From Caproiciproducens faecalis (GTDB lineage Bacteria; Bacillota; Clostridia; Oscillospirales; Acutalibacteraceae): a stretch of 64,000 nt of DNA. The position numbers were made by a program, and so were the translations under genes. The stretch lies in assembly GCF_019448085.1 (NCBI RefSeq), contig NZ_JAGFNZ010000001.1, positions 372,001 through 436,000 on the forward strand, in the 5' to 3' direction. Below are positions 52,703-61,886 of the stretch, one piece after another; position 1 is the first letter of the stretch; each line of letters opens with the position of its first letter. The notes beneath the pieces were generated by a model. It searched no databases, was not told where the DNA came from, and saw only the letters and a program-made list of their open reading frames with translations.

Positions 52703-53066
52703 GCGGGTTTTCCTCCTTTACATGGTTCAGGCCCTGTTCAAACAAGAGCCGGACATGTTCATCGTCCAGCGAGTAGAAGGAAGACTTTCCTTCGCGCCTT
52801 ACCCGTACCAGGTGTGCGCTTCGCAGCAGACGAAGCTGATGGGAAATGGCAGATTGTCCCATATCCAATATTTCCGCTATGTCACAGACGCATAATTCGC
52901 TTTCAAACAGTGCGCAGATAATTCGTACTCTGGTGGTATCGCCAAAAACCTTAAATAATTCCGCAAGGGCAAACAATGTGTCCAGGTCAGGCATATTGTG
53001 CAGTGTTTTTTCGACAAGATTGGGATGAATGCATTTTTCTTCGCAATAATCGGTTAATTCTTCCAT
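52695..53066 (-). CDS. ArsR/SmtB family metal-sensing repressor
   Basis: A 123-residue winged-helix repressor. Two metal sites are readable: the alpha3N-type ELCVCD (Cys59, Cys61) with N-terminal Cys8/Cys12, and a full alpha5 site DxH-x10-HxxE (Asp102, His104, His115, Glu118) as in SmtB/CzrA. ATG 53066 has AGGAG 11 bases upstream; the GTG at 53078 touches the SD and is unlikely. It is cotranscribed with the metal ATPase, which it probably represses until Zn or Cd binds. Confidence 0.9.
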   Translation of the reverse strand: MEELTDYCEEKCIHPNLVEKTLHNMPDLDTLFALAELFKVFGDTTRVRIICALFESELCVCDIAEILDMGQSAISHQLRLLRSAHLVRVRREGKSSFYSLDDEHVRLLFEQGLNHVKEENPHA

Positions 53067-53083
53067 TTTAGTAATCACTCCTG

Positions 53084-53144
53084 TTCATATGAACACATAT
53101 TCATTTGTTTGTTTTATTATATTCCGCTGTTCTGATTTATGCAA
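53084..53144 (-). promoter_or_regulatory. Promoter and operator of the metal-resistance operon
   Basis: Minus strand: TTGCAT (53144-53139), 17-base spacer, TATAAT (53121-53116). Downstream, between promoter and start, ATGAA-N6-TTCAT (53089-53104) overlaps the palindrome TTCATATGAA (53084-53093). This resembles the SmtB/CzrA 12-2-12 operator. Confidence 0.65.
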
Positions 53145-53319
53145 TAGTTTTTAAGAATTTTATTTCTTAGATATTCCTGCTAAAAGGCAAGATTCCAAAT
53201 TGTGGTATAAAAGAAAAAGACCTGCGGCAATCAATTCGGTTGATTCAGGGTTTGGTTGAATATTGGAAAAATAAATATGCAAAAGTCTCTACTTATTCAG
53301 AATCCTAAACAGAATTAAC

Positions 53320-53348
53320 TTGAATTTTGAATTGATAATTGATATAAT
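53320..53348 (+). promoter_or_regulatory. Upstream promoter P1 before opp operon
   Basis: TTGAAT (53320-53325), 17-base spacer, then a perfect TATAAT (53343-53348). From 53145 to 53320 I see only AT-rich sequence without a gene. Confidence 0.6.
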
Positions 53349-53370
53349 AATGCAATAGAACATGTCTTGT

Positions 53371-53403
53371 AGGGCACGCCTTGTGTAGGTGTGTCCTACA
53401 AAA
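53371..53403. repeat. Imperfect palindrome between opp promoters
   Basis: TGTAGGGCACGCC and GGTGTGTCCTACA pair over 13 bp with two G-T wobbles and a seven-base loop. No T-run follows. It resembles dispersed palindromic intergenic repeats seen in clostridial genomes; a second copy was not found in this window. Confidence 0.55.
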
Positions 53404-53430
53404 GCATTTTAAGGTAAATAATAGACTCTG

Positions 53431-53459
53431 TTGAATTAAGGGTGTTTTTGTGGTATAAT
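53431..53459 (+). promoter_or_regulatory. Proximal promoter P2 of the opp operon
   Basis: TTGAAT (53431-53436), 17-base spacer, then TATAAT (53454-53459) with an upstream TG extension. The leader to oppB is about 110 bases. Confidence 0.72.
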
Positions 53460-53572
53460 TTCGAATTGTATTCTCTTCTTTTAGAGTTTGAGTTTGCCTG
53501 TAGTGTTTATTCTGTTACCCGCAACATGAGGTTGCCTTTGCAAATAAACAGGAATTTTAAGGAGTGGCTGTA

Positions 53573-54490
53573 GTGACAAACTATGTGATAAAGCGTATTG
53601 CCTATGCGCTTTTGACAATTTTTCTGATTTCTGTCATCACCTTTGCGCTGATGAACATGATTCCCGGCGGTCCATTTTTGAGTGAGAAAGCGGTTTCACC
53701 GGCGACCACAGAGGCGATGAAGGTGAAATACGGATTGGACAAACCGCTGTATGTCCAATACGGAAATTATATGAACAATTTACTTCACGGCGATTTTGGT
53801 ATTTCATTGAAGCAGAAGGGCCGGACGGCTAACGACATTATTACTTCAACTTTTCCCATTTCCGCCAAACTTGGCGGAATTTCGATTTTTATTGCGCTGT
53901 TTTTAGGGCTGACCATGGGCTCCGTGGCGGCGCTGAACAGAGGCAAGTGGGCTGACAGCCTTCTGATGGTTATTTCAACGCTGGGGATTGCGGTACCTTC
54001 CTTTGTCGTTGCAACCTTTCTGATGATGACTTTTGGCGTTAACCTGCACTGGCTGCCGACCATGGGGCTGAAAACCCCTTTGCACTATATCCTGCCGGTT
54101 GCCACGCTTTCCTTTTACCCCATGGCGTATATTACCCGGCTGATGCGTTCCAGTATGCTTGACGCGTTGAATCAGGACTACATACGCACAGCAAAAGCAA
54201 AAGGCGTAAGTAAATTCTCCATGCTGTTCAAACATGCCCTGAGAAACGCGATTATCCCAATTATCACTTATGTGGGCCCGCTGCTTGCCTATACGGTGTC
54301 CGGCAGCTTTGTGGTTGAGAAGATTTTCAACATTCCCGGCCTTGGCCGCGAATTCATCAACTGCATCAGCGGACGTGATTATCCCATGGTAATGAGTACG
54401 ACTATTTTTCTTGCGGTGCTACTGGTTTTAATGAATGTCCTCGTGGATATTTGCTACAAACTGGTTGATCCCAGAATTAAATTGAAGTGA
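53573..54490 (+). CDS. oppB: Oligopeptide ABC transporter permease OppB
   Basis: Membrane permease, 305 residues. YVIKRIAYALLTIFLISVITF is the typical first helix region, followed by GLDKPLYVQYGNYM and the EAA loop RTAKAKGVSKFSMLFKHALRNA. The start is the GTG at 53573, eight bases after AAGGAG; the GTG at 53564 sits on the SD itself. First gene of oppBCDF-oppA. The imported substrates are probably peptides. Confidence 0.93.
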   Translation: MTNYVIKRIAYALLTIFLISVITFALMNMIPGGPFLSEKAVSPATTEAMKVKYGLDKPLYVQYGNYMNNLLHGDFGISLKQKGRTANDIITSTFPISAKLGGISIFIALFLGLTMGSVAALNRGKWADSLLMVISTLGIAVPSFVVATFLMMTFGVNLHWLPTMGLKTPLHYILPVATLSFYPMAYITRLMRSSMLDALNQDYIRTAKAKGVSKFSMLFKHALRNAIIPIITYVGPLLAYTVSGSFVVEKIFNIPGLGREFINCISGRDYPMVMSTTIFLAVLLVLMNVLVDICYKLVDPRIKLK

Positions 54491-54511
54491 GAAAGGCAGG
54501 GAAGCACAGCA

Positions 54512-55570
54512 ATGGAAGATATTAAGTTCAAGAAAAACCCTTTCAGCTTGCAGCTAAACGCAGAAGATTTTTTGCCTGCCAGCTCTGAAGATAAAGCACA
54601 GCTTGAGGTCATGCGTGAAAGTACGACCTACTGGAAAGACGCAATGCAGCGTCTGCGCAAAAATAAAGTGGCTATGGCCGCAATGATTGTCATTTTGTTT
54701 GTTCTGATTTTTGCATTTGTGATTCCGAATTTTTACCCCTATCAGTATGACCAGCAGGTTCGCGGAAGCGAAGATTTAACACCGATGCAGTACTCTCAGT
54801 CGGAGATCCAGAAGATGGAAGCCGGCGAGAAAGTATTCCCCCATATTTTTGGAACCGATAAATTCGGCCGTGACCTTGGAATCCGCGTAATGGTCGGCGC
54901 CAGAATTTCTCTTCTGGTCGGATTGATTGCCAGCGCGCTGGTCCTGTTGATCGGCAGTATTTACGGTGCGGTGGCGGGATATTTTGGCGGTAAGGTCGAC
55001 ATCATCATGATGCGAATTGTAGATATTATTTATTCCATACCGGATATCTTGATTATCATCCTGCTGCAGGTTTCGCTGAAGGAACCGCTGAATGCGCTGT
55101 TTGCCAGCAATCCTGCTTTTGCGGGACTGCAGAAGGTCGGCGTAGGTCTGATTAGTATTTTTATTACCTTCAGTATGCTGTACTGGGTTGGAATGGCCCG
55201 TATTGTACGCGGACAGGTTATGTCGCTGAAGGAACAGGAATTTGTTACGGCGGCCAAAGCGTTGGGCGCTTCAAACGGAAGAATCATTCAAAAGCATCTG
55301 ATCCCCAACTGCATTGGCACCTTGATTGTTACAACGACTCTCCAGATTCCGTCCGCCATCTTTACGGAAGCGTTTTTGAGCTTTTTGGGTCTGGGTGTTG
55401 CCGCGCCGATGGCAAGCCTTGGATCGCTTGCTTCCTCGGCAATTGACGGAATCACGTCTTATGCTTACCGGTTGACCATCCCGGCAATTGTCATCAGTTT
55501 AATCATTCTTTCATTCAATCTTTTTGGCGACGGCCTGAGAGATGCGTTTGATCCAAAGCTTAAGAAATAG
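54512..55570 (+). CDS. oppC: Oligopeptide ABC transporter permease OppC
   Basis: Second permease, 352 residues. It has a cytoplasmic N-terminal extension, a first helix near residues 50-75, a FGTDKFGRD motif conserved in OppC/DppC, and an EAA loop with TAAKALGASNGRIIQKHLIPN. It starts 21 bases after oppB and is part of the same operon. Confidence 0.94.
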   Translation: MEDIKFKKNPFSLQLNAEDFLPASSEDKAQLEVMRESTTYWKDAMQRLRKNKVAMAAMIVILFVLIFAFVIPNFYPYQYDQQVRGSEDLTPMQYSQSEIQKMEAGEKVFPHIFGTDKFGRDLGIRVMVGARISLLVGLIASALVLLIGSIYGAVAGYFGGKVDIIMMRIVDIIYSIPDILIIILLQVSLKEPLNALFASNPAFAGLQKVGVGLISIFITFSMLYWVGMARIVRGQVMSLKEQEFVTAAKALGASNGRIIQKHLIPNCIGTLIVTTTLQIPSAIFTEAFLSFLGLGVAAPMASLGSLASSAIDGITSYAYRLTIPAIVISLIILSFNLFGDGLRDAFDPKLKK

Positions 55571-55581
55571 GAGATTTGATA

Positions 55582-56592
55582 ATGAGTTCTAATTGTTTGC
55601 TTGATATAGAAAATCTTCAAGTTTCCTTTTTTACCCCCGCCGGAGAGGTAAAGGCCGTCAGCGGCGTATCCTATACGCTTGACCACGGCGAGGTGCTTGG
55701 AATCGTTGGAGAATCCGGAAGCGGAAAAAGCGTTTCCGCTTACACCCTGATGGGAATTATTGCCGACCCCGGTAAAGTAGTGGGCGGTACCGTTGAGTTT
55801 AACGGGCATCATATTGAAAAAATGAAGGAAAAAGAATTCCGGAAAATGCGCGGCAGTGAAGTCAGCATCATTTTCCAGGATCCGATGACCTCTTTAAACC
55901 CGGTTTATACCATTGGAAGCCAGCTGACGGAAATGCTGCGCCTGCACACCGACAAAAGCAGAGCAGAGTGCAAGGCAAGGGCCATTGAGCTTTTGGGGCT
56001 GGTCGGGATGAACGAACCGGAAAAACGCATGAAGCAGTATCCGCATGAGTTTTCAGGCGGTATGCGCCAGAGAGTGATGATCGCTATGGCGCTGGCCTGT
56101 GAGCCGAAACTGCTGATTGCAGACGAACCCACCACAGCGCTTGACGTTACCATTCAGGCTCAGATTCTGGAGCTGATGGTGGAACTGAAAAAGAAAATTA
56201 ACATGTCGATTATTTTGATAACGCATGATTTGGGCGTCGTTTCCGACGTTTGTGACCGCATTGCGGTCATGTATGCCGGCAAGATCGTCGAAATCGGCAG
56301 TACGGACGATATTTTTTATAATCCGAAGCACTGCTATACGGTCGGCCTTTTGAACTCCGTTCCGAAAATCCACGAGCAGGGACACGAAAGGCTGATTCCG
56401 ATCGAGGGAACCACCATTGACCTTCTGAACCCGCCGGCCGGATGTCCGTTTGCCTCCCGCTGCAGCCAGTGCATGAAGATCTGCCTGAAGCAGATGCCGG
56501 AGTTTACCGAAATTTCTCCGGGTCATAAAAGTGCCTGCTGGCTCTTGCAGAAAGAGCAGTTTGAAAAAGCCGGGGAGGGAAATGCGCAATGA
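55582..56592 (+). CDS. oppD: Oligopeptide ABC transporter ATPase OppD
   Basis: ABC ATPase, 336 residues. Walker A GESGSGKS at 43-50, signature FSGGMRQR, Walker [13 protein letters not shown], and a C-terminal oligopeptide-type extension with CPFASRC and CMKIC cysteines that may hold an Fe-S cluster, as in some Opp ATPases. ATG 55582 follows AGGAG by eight bases. Its stop overlaps the oppF start (ATGA). Confidence 0.95.
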   Translation: MSSNCLLDIENLQVSFFTPAGEVKAVSGVSYTLDHGEVLGIVGESGSGKSVSAYTLMGIIADPGKVVGGTVEFNGHHIEKMKEKEFRKMRGSEVSIIFQDPMTSLNPVYTIGSQLTEMLRLHTDKSRAECKARAIELLGLVGMNEPEKRMKQYPHEFSGGMRQRVMIAMALACEPKLLIADEPTTALDVTIQAQILELMVELKKKINMSIILITHDLGVVSDVCDRIAVMYAGKIVEIGSTDDIFYNPKHCYTVGLLNSVPKIHEQGHERLIPIEGTTIDLLNPPAGCPFASRCSQCMKICLKQMPEFTEISPGHKSACWLLQKEQFEKAGEGNAQ

Positions 56593-57557
56593 GCGAAAAG
56601 CTGTTGGAAGTTCAGCATCTTCAGCAATATTTTCCGGTAAGCGGAGGTATATTCAAGACAAATTATGTGCAGGCTGTTGATGACGTAAGCTTTTATATTA
56701 ATAAGGGAGAAACCCTTGGACTGGTTGGAGAAAGCGGCTGCGGAAAAACAACAACGGGCAGAACAATTCTGCGGTTGTACGAGCCGACCGCAGGAAAGAT
56801 TTTCTATAACGGCGTCGATGTCACAAATATTGATTTTGCGCCTTACCGTAAAAAAATGCAGATCGTTTTTCAGGACCCCTACGCTTCTTTGGATGCCCGT
56901 ATGACGGTCGGCGACATTGTCGGCGAACCGATTGATATACACAATCTGGCTTCCAGCCGTAAGGAGCGCAACGACAGAATTCTTTCCCTGCTGGAAAGGG
57001 TGGGTCTGAACTCCGAGCACGCAAACCGCTATCCCCATGAATTTTCCGGCGGACAGCGCCAGAGAATCGGAATTGCGCGCGCGCTGGCGGTCAACCCGGA
57101 ATTTATCGTGTGCGATGAACCGATTTCCGCACTGGACGTTTCCATACAGGCGCAGGTTGTCAACATGTTTGAGGATTTGCAGCAGGAACTGGGCCTGACC
57201 TATTTGTTCATTGCCCATGACCTTGCCATTGTAAAGCACATCAGCAACCGTATCGGCGTTATGTATCTTGGTAAGCTCGTTGAGCTTGCGGACAGCGACT
57301 CCCTCTACGAGCACCCGATTCATCCCTATACGCAGAGCCTTCTTTCCGCCATTCCGATTCCGGACCCGAAGATGAGCCGCGCGAAGAAGAGAATTGTGCT
57401 TGAGGGCGACGTTCCCAGCCCGCTGAACCCGCCTTCCGGCTGCCGTTTCAGAACCCGCTGCCCGTACGCAACGGAACAGTGTGCGGCGGAGGTTCCGGAA
57501 TTCAAAGAGTATGAAACAGGTCATTTTGCGGCCTGCCACCGTATCGGTGAGTTTTAA
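56589..57557 (+). CDS. oppF: Oligopeptide ABC transporter ATPase OppF
   Basis: Partner ATPase, 322 residues. Walker [10 protein letters not shown] at 47-55, signature [15 protein letters not shown], Walker [13 protein letters not shown], and a C-terminal [10 protein letters not shown] / QCAAEVPEF segment matching OppF. Coupled to oppD by an ATGA overlap. Heterodimer with OppD expected. Confidence 0.95.
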   Translation: MSEKLLEVQHLQQYFPVSGGIFKTNYVQAVDDVSFYINKGETLGLVGESGCGKTTTGRTILRLYEPTAGKIFYNGVDVTNIDFAPYRKKMQIVFQDPYASLDARMTVGDIVGEPIDIHNLASSRKERNDRILSLLERVGLNSEHANRYPHEFSGGQRQRIGIARALAVNPEFIVCDEPISALDVSIQAQVVNMFEDLQQELGLTYLFIAHDLAIVKHISNRIGVMYLGKLVELADSDSLYEHPIHPYTQSLLSAIPIPDPKMSRAKKRIVLEGDVPSPLNPPSGCRFRTRCPYATEQCAAEVPEFKEYETGHFAACHRIGEF

Positions 57558-57624
57558 CAGATTTTAATTTGCACTGCAAGTTGAAATATCGAAGAGAGAA
57601 ATCATAAAAATGGAGGGATTATCT

Positions 57625-59303
57625 ATGACAAAGAAATTGGTATCTTTGGTACTGGCGCTGTCTTTGATGGCCTCGGCTTTTCAGGCTGCGGCAGCAACAC
57701 AACGGCATCGTCCGGAACCGCTGCAGAGGGAAGCAAAGCTTCTGCAGAAGCAAAAACCCTTACTGTCTGTGTAGGCGCGGAGCCTGCAACAATTGACCCG
57801 GTTCACAATCAGACGGTCGACGGCGGCACTCTGATCCTGCATGCTTTTGAAGGCTTGACTAAGCATGACAAGGACGGCAAAATTGTTAACGGACAGGCAA
57901 AAGACATTAAAGTAAGCGACGATCACCTTACCTATACAGCTACCCTGCGTGACGACATCAAATGGTCCGACGGCAAAGCGGTAACAGCGGGAGACTTCGT
58001 TTACGCGTGGCAGAGAGGCGTAGACCCGAAAACAGCTTCTGAATACGCCAACATTTTTGACCCGATCAAAAATGCCACCAAGATCCGCAACGGCGAGAAG
58101 AAAGCGGATGGTACCGCTTATGCTCCGTCCGAACTCGGCATTGTAGCCAAGGACGACAAAACACTGGAAATTACTTTGGAAGCACCTTGTGCTTACATTA
58201 TGGAACTGTTCACCTTCCCGACCTATATGCCTGTCAGAAAAGACATTATAGATGCAAAGGGCGATCAGTGGACACAGGACCCCACAACCTATGTCAGCAA
58301 CGGCTGCTATATGCTGAAGGACTGGAGTCATAAAGAAAGCATGACTTATGTCAAGAATCCGAACTACTATGACAAGGATTCCGTTACCAATGACACACTG
58401 AAATTCATGCTGATTGAAGACGATGCTGCGCAGTTGGCTGCGTATCAGAACAATGAAATTCAGTTTGCTTATCAGTTCCCTGTGGATGAAATTGCCGCAT
58501 GGAAAGATAAGCCGGATTATCACACCATTAACCAGCTGGGCACTTATCTGGTTTGCTACAACACCCAGAAAGCTCCTTTCAACGATCCCAGAGTCAGAAA
58601 AGCTCTGTCCCTTGCCATCGACCGTAACTACCTTGTAGAAAAAGTTACCAAGGGCGGCGAAACTCCTGCCGACGCCATGGTTTCCACCGGCGTAACGGAT
58701 CAGGATGCTTCCAAGCAGTTCCACGATGTCGGCGGCGGATACTATTCCGTAAAGCCGGAAGATTATGAAAAGAATGTTGCCGAAGCCAAGAAACTGCTTG
58801 CAGAAGCAGGTTTCCCGGACGGAAAAGGCTTCCCGGCATTTGAATATATCTTCAATACTTCCTCCAAGCATCAGTCTGTTGCAGAAGCTCTGCAGAATAT
58901 GTGGAAGACCGAGCTGGGAATCAACGCCACTCTGTCCTCTCAGGAATGGGCAGTCTTTGTGGACACCCGTAACAAGGGTAACTTCAGCGTAGCCCGCCAC
59001 GGCTGGCTCGCCGACTACAACGACCCGATTTCCTACCTCACTCTGTGGGTAACAGGCGATGCTAACAACAGCGGTAAATACAGCAACAAAGACTACGACG
59101 CTCTGATAAAGAAAGCGCTGTCTACCGATGATAACTCTGTCAGAATGCCCGCCATGCACGACGCGGAAAAAATTCTCATGGACGACATGGGTATTGCTCC
59201 GCTGTTCTTCTACACCCATCCGTATCTGATGAACACCAACCTGAAGAACTTCTATGAGTCTCCGCTTGGTTTTGACTTCTTCATGTATACGACAGTAGAA
59301 TAA
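57625..59303 (+). pseudogene. oppA: Oligopeptide-binding lipoprotein OppA, frameshifted in signal peptide
   Basis: Binding protein for the preceding Opp system (SBP_bac_5). The start ATG 57625, after TGGAGGG, encodes MTKKLVSLVLALSLMASAF and then runs out of frame to a stop at 57771. The downstream frame gives FSGCGSNTT, a proper lipobox and linker, then TLTVCVGAEPATIDPVHNQT and a full mature protein to 59303 (WSDGKAVTAGDFVYAWQRG, LSLAIDRNYLVEKV). One T missing from the TTTT at 57678-57681 would explain it. No good start exists in the second frame before 57855. It could be a sequencing error, a real mutation or slippage; the rest is intact. Confidence 0.85.
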
Positions 59304-59325
59304 TTTTCACAGACAGAAACAAACG

Positions 59326-59359
59326 AAAGGCGTTTCCCTTAACGGGAAGCGCCTTTTTT
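59326..59359 (+). terminator. Terminator of the opp operon
   Basis: A 13-bp stem AAAGGCGTTTCCC/GGGAAGCGCCTTT with one wobble and a five-base loop ends in a T-run. Confidence 0.92.
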
Positions 59360-59566
59360 GTGCATATTTTTATTGTTATGAATGATGCGGGGGCGTTACA
59401 CTGCATCAGAACAAAATTTTACTGGTTTAAAGCGATAGTTAGCCGATAAATTTGCAATATTATATACTCAATATTTCATTTATATAAGATCAGAGATTAA
59501 AAAGCAAATAAAAACTGTTGAATTATACGATTTTTAAAAATAAGACGAATAATCGCAAATATGCAG

Positions 59567-59595
59567 TTGCAAATTTGATTCATCAGTAGTATAAT
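59567..59595 (+). promoter_or_regulatory. Promoter of the liv operon
   Basis: TTGCAA (59567-59572), 17-base spacer, then a perfect TATAAT (59590-59595). The leader to livJ is about 100 bases. The AT-rich stretch 59360-59566 holds no gene I can support. Confidence 0.72.
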
Positions 59596-59699
59596 CAAAA
59601 ACATTAGAATATTAAGGTCAGGGCATAAAGTCGGGTTGTTTCCATGATCCGGCTGCAACATAAAGATGCAAAATGACTATTTTACTTGGGAGGTAAAAC

Positions 59700-60884
59700 A
59701 TGATGAAAAAGCGTTTATTGGCAGCTGTTTTGGCGGCTGTAATGCTTTCTGCTTCTGCGACAGGCTGCGCCCAGGGAGGCGGAAACACGGATTCTGCGGC
59801 TGCGGGCAGTGCTGCGGCAACTGGTGAGACAATTAAGATCGGTGGTCTTGCACCGCTAACCGGAAACGTATCTGTTTACGGTATTGCTACTAATAACGGC
59901 GTTAAGCTTGCTGTAGATGCGATTAATAAGAACGGCGGTGTTCTCGGCAAGAAAATCGAATACATCTCCTATGATGAAAAAGGCGATGCAATCGAAGCGG
60001 TTAACGCTTACAACAAGCTCGTACAGGATGACAAGGTAGTTGCGCTGGTTGGCGACGTTACTTCCAAACCGACGATTGCGGTTGCTCAGAAGGCTGTCAA
60101 AGACGGTCTGCCGATGATTACTGCGACCGGTACCGCTGCGGACATTACAAAAGCCGGCGACAATATCTTCCGCGCCTGCTTTATTGACCCGTTCCAGGGC
60201 GAACTGATGGCTGCCTACGCGGCACAGAAGCTCGGAGCAAAAACCGCCGCTATCATCTACGACAACGGCGACGACTATTCCACCGGTGTTGCGGACGCTT
60301 TTGAGGCTGCCGCGAAAGAAGCCGGCATGACCATTACCAACAAAGAAGCTTATCAGAGCGGCAGCGTCGATTTCAAATCTCAGCTGACAAAGATAAAGGC
60401 CGGCAATCCTGATGTTGTTATGGTTCCGGTTTATTATTCCGATGTAGCGCTGATTGCCGTACAGGCAAAAGAAATCGGCCTGAGCGCGAAGCTCCTCGGC
60501 GCTGACGGATGGGACGGCGTTCTTGAGAAGATTGACAAAAGCAATCTTGACGCTGTAAAGGACTGCTACTTCTGCAGCCAGTATTCCGCGGAAAGCACCA
60601 ATCCGGATCTGCAGGCTTTCCTGAAATCATACAAGGCAGCCTACAATACGGACGCGAACATGTTCGCTGTTCTGGGTTATGATGCCATGGGCATGATGGC
60701 CGCCGCAATCAACAAAGCCGGTTCTACCGATTCCGACAAGATTGTTGCAGCGCTCAAAGGGCTTGAGTATAAAGGCCTCACCGGCAACACCACATTTGAT
60801 GAAAACCGCAACCCGGTCAGAGAAGCTGTTATTACGACCATTGCGGACGGAAAATATAAATTTGTTGAGAACTTTAAAAAGTAA
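59700..60884 (+). CDS. livJ: Branched-chain amino acid-binding lipoprotein
   Basis: Extracellular type I periplasmic-binding-fold lipoprotein, 394 residues. The signal peptide ends in SATGC (Cys23), followed by a Ser/Gly/Ala linker. KIGGLAPLTGNVSVYGIATNNGVKLAVDAINKNGG-type sequence opens the fold (shown here by its short motifs PLTGNVS and AINKNGG). GGGAGG lies seven bases before the first of two adjacent ATGs. It precedes livHMGF; ligand is presumably Leu/Ile/Val but could be another amino acid. Confidence 0.92.
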   Translation: MMKKRLLAAVLAAVMLSASATGCAQGGGNTDSAAAGSAAATGETIKIGGLAPLTGNVSVYGIATNNGVKLAVDAINKNGGVLGKKIEYISYDEKGDAIEAVNAYNKLVQDDKVVALVGDVTSKPTIAVAQKAVKDGLPMITATGTAADITKAGDNIFRACFIDPFQGELMAAYAAQKLGAKTAAIIYDNGDDYSTGVADAFEAAAKEAGMTITNKEAYQSGSVDFKSQLTKIKAGNPDVVMVPVYYSDVALIAVQAKEIGLSAKLLGADGWDGVLEKIDKSNLDAVKDCYFCSQYSAESTNPDLQAFLKSYKAAYNTDANMFAVLGYDAMGMMAAAINKAGSTDSDKIVAALKGLEYKGLTGNTTFDENRNPVREAVITTIADGKYKFVENFKK

Positions 60885-60915
60885 GTTTACCCATTCTGTT
60901 AGGAATTAAAAAGGG

Positions 60916-60957
60916 GAAAAGAGGGTGAAGAAATTCGCCCTCTTTTCGGGTTTTTGC
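60916..60957 (+). terminator. Intra-operon terminator between livJ and livH
   Basis: A 14-bp stem (60916-60929 and 60934-60947) with a GAAA tetraloop is followed by GGGTTTTT. Partial termination would give more binding protein than permease. Confidence 0.85.
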
Positions 60958-61001
60958 GAATAATATCAATGTTTTAATATTAATGCAGGAGGGTGCGGTT
61001 T

Positions 61002-61883
61002 ATGGATTTCTTTTCGCAAATCATCAATGGTCTGGGCATCGGCAGTATTTACGCGCTGGTCGCTCTGGGCTACAGTATGGTTTATGGTATCGTACAGCTG
61101 ATTAACTTTGCTCACGGCGATATCATTATGGTAGGAGCTTATGTCGTATTTGTTATTATAGTCATGATGGGTCTTCCTTTGTGGCTTGCGGTATTGGGCT
61201 CAATTATTTTCTGCGGCATCGCCGGTGTGCTCATAGAGCGTATTGCGTATCATAGGCTTCTGGTCCGGGACGCACCCAGAATTTCCCTGCTGATTACCGC
61301 AATCGGGGTCAGCATCTTTTTACAGAACCTTTTTCAGCTGCTGTTTGGTTCCGATGCGAAATCAATGCCGAGAATGTTTTCCTTCAGCCCGCTCCAGCTG
61401 GGCGGTCTGCAGATTACTTCTTCGACCGTTCTGAATATTCTGGTTTCTGTTATTATGATGGCGGGGCTGCAGCTGATGGTCAGCAAAATGAAAATCGGCA
61501 AAGCGATGCGCGCGACTTCCGAAGATGCTGGTGCCGCCAAACTGATGGGGATCAACACCAATACCACCATTGCCTTTACATTCGGCATCGGCTCGGCTTT
61601 GGCATCCGCAGGCGCGGTGCTTTACTGCAATACTTATCCGCAGATTAAACCGATTATGGGCGGTCTTTTGGGTCTGAAAGCGTTTGTCGCCGCTGTGCTC
61701 GGCGGGATCGGCAGCATTCCCGGCGCGATGCTGGGCGGTTATCTGCTGGGCGTTGCTGAAAGCCTGACCAACGCCTATATCAGCAGCAACCTGACGGACG
61801 CTGTTGTTTTCGGCATCCTGATTATCGTCCTGCTTGTAAAACCCGCGGGATTGCTTGGCAAAAATACAAGGGAGAAGGTGTAA
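61002..61883 (+). CDS. livH: Branched-chain amino acid ABC permease LivH
   Basis: Polytopic permease, 293 residues. Typical motifs are NGLGIGSIYALVALGYSMVYG, LINFAHGDIIMVGAY and GLKAFVAAVLGGIGSIPGAMLGG (given in overlapping short form). ATG 61002 has GGAGGG eight bases upstream; the GTG at 60993 is too close to it. Followed after three bases by livM. Confidence 0.95.
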   Translation: MDFFSQIINGLGIGSIYALVALGYSMVYGIVQLINFAHGDIIMVGAYVVFVIIVMMGLPLWLAVLGSIIFCGIAGVLIERIAYHRLLVRDAPRISLLITAIGVSIFLQNLFQLLFGSDAKSMPRMFSFSPLQLGGLQITSSTVLNILVSVIMMAGLQLMVSKMKIGKAMRATSEDAGAAKLMGINTNTTIAFTFGIGSALASAGAVLYCNTYPQIKPIMGGLLGLKAFVAAVLGGIGSIPGAMLGGYLLGVAESLTNAYISSNLTDAVVFGILIIVLLVKPAGLLGKNTREKV

Positions 61884-61886
61884 CAG

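Noticed and set aside
53371-53403. Terminator inside the opp upstream region
   Set aside because: The stem is strong but has no T-run on either side; kept as a palindromic repeat.
56523-57539. A 338-codon minus-strand frame across oppF
   Set aside because: Antisense shadow of a well-defined ABC ATPase.
57681-59219. A 512-codon open frame on the minus strand across oppA
   Set aside because: It is antisense to a clear binding protein, has no SD and shows no family motif; an effect of codon bias.
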